A stretch of DNA of 64,000 bases, from assembly GCA_023407575.1 (NCBI GenBank), contig JAEYLX010000049.1, forward strand, positions 186,001 to 250,000, read 5' to 3'. The DNA comes from Bacillota bacterium. Its GTDB lineage: Bacteria > Bacillota > Clostridia > Lachnospirales > Lachnospiraceae. Below, in pieces: positions 63,623 through 64,000 of this stretch. Below the pieces are notes generated by a model that ran no database searches, was not told where the DNA came from, and was given only the letters and a program-made list of their open reading frames with translations. A program made the translations under genes and the position numbers. Within the stretch, counting starts at the first letter, position 1. Each line of letters opens with the position of its first letter.

Positions 63623-64000
63623 TTACATCGCTTCTGTATACATTTCCATTGTAGAGTCATTTATATATGGAAAATCAGCTGGCTCACTTAATATGACATC
63701 GACAAACCTTCTCTGCTCGGTCTTATTGCCAGCGGCATCTTGAACTTTATAAATAAGTTCATACTGTCCCTCCTGTGTAGTATCTACACTTCCTTCTACA
63801 ATTACGTTTCCTGTAATATCTCCATCTTTATCATCTATTGCTATATATCCAGGCTCAATATACGCTACTCCAATTTCTATTGTTATCCATGTCTCTCCAA
63901 TAAGTTCAATTGTCGGATTAATATAGTCAATAGGATTATCCAAATTAGTTACAATTACTTTACGTATTTTCTGTTTTGCACTTATACCATCACTGTTTAC
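63623..64000 (-). CDS. C-terminal part of a secreted Ig-like (DUF5011/HYR-type) protein, 5' end beyond window
   Basis: The frame is open to the last base, so 125 residues of a longer protein are seen; an internal TTG at 63943 is not the start. The visible part holds one Ig-like domain of the DUF5011 type: NPTIELIGETWITIEIGVAYIEPG, YIAIDDKDGDITGNVIVEG and QYELIYKVQDAAGNKTEQRRFV, the ADDxDGDIT pattern being characteristic. Such domains are strung along secreted or wall proteins as spacers. Ends in a short tail without a wall-sorting signal. The full function cannot be told from this end. Confidence 0.85.
   Translation of the reverse strand, partial: VNSDGISAKQKIRKVIVTNLDNPIDYINPTIELIGETWITIEIGVAYIEPGYIAIDDKDGDITGNVIVEGSVDTTQEGQYELIYKVQDAAGNKTEQRRFVDVILSEPADFPYINDSTMEMYTEAM

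Noticed and set aside
1..64000. Insertion sequences, integrases, phage genes, tRNA or rRNA genes
   Set aside because: None was seen on either strand; the mobile character of the EPS and toxin regions is argued only from gene order and domain content.

Overview
The window is AT-rich, low-GC Firmicute DNA. The large secreted cellulases, the ECF-type vitamin transport module and the ribosomal protein and transporter families point to a plant-fibre-degrading member of the Clostridia, family Lachnospiraceae. The adjacent GH48 and GH9 genes, both with CBM3-type modules, closely resemble the cellulase pair of Lachnoclostridium (Clostridium) phytofermentans; that identification is from memory and unchecked. 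Almost everything reads on the minus strand. The only plus-strand genes are a three-gene ABC cassette at 46.1-48.5 kb.

Layout. At 0-6.3 kb lies a cellulase locus: ECF sigma factor, a very short membrane protein that may be its anti-sigma partner, GH48 exocellulase, a long intercistronic hairpin, and a GH9 endoglucanase cut by the window edge. At 6.5-18.7 kb is a mixed set of regulatory and stress genes: an HTH-kinase fusion, a PH-domain protein, a TPP-riboswitch-controlled thiamine transporter (ThiT), an AviRa-like rRNA methyltransferase overlapping a ParB-like protein, an XRE-TPR/PLDc_N/ABC export operon, a nitroreductase, an HD-GYP phosphodiesterase, a transglutaminase and an AraC/SpoT-HD fusion. 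At 18.9-19.9 kb is the rplM-rpsI operon with a near-consensus promoter. At 20.2-24.2 kb is a large S-layer-type secreted protein.

At 24.6-40.4 kb is a complete Wzx/Wzy-type exopolysaccharide operon: priming transferase, five further probable glycosyltransferases, UDP-glucose dehydrogenase and UDP-glucuronate epimerase, flippase, polymerase and modifying enzymes. It starts with a coupled 11-codon leader ORF. At 40.9-45.6 kb are MgtC, truA (with a 12-bp tandem repeat straddling its stop codon) and ecfT-ecfA2-ecfA1. The usual Firmicute block ecfA1-ecfA2-ecfT-truA-rplM-rpsI is therefore split here by about 22 kb of cell-surface genes.

At 46.1-48.5 kb a plus-strand ABC ATPase, a permease with a His/Glu-rich outer loop and a CxxC lipoprotein form a possible metal-linked cassette. 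At 48.6-63.2 kb are two giant secreted subtilases in tandem. One carries Cys-rich repeats and about 13 FN3 domains. The other is a subtilase-Rhs fusion ending in a ParB-like toxin domain, followed 8 bp later by a small unknown gene that fits an immunity protein. The right edge cuts another secreted Ig-like protein.

The genes share a cell-surface theme: cellulose attack, S-layer, capsule, giant exoproteins and probable contact-dependent competition. Functionally, EcfA1A2T in the middle of the window would energise ThiT at 8.4 kb.
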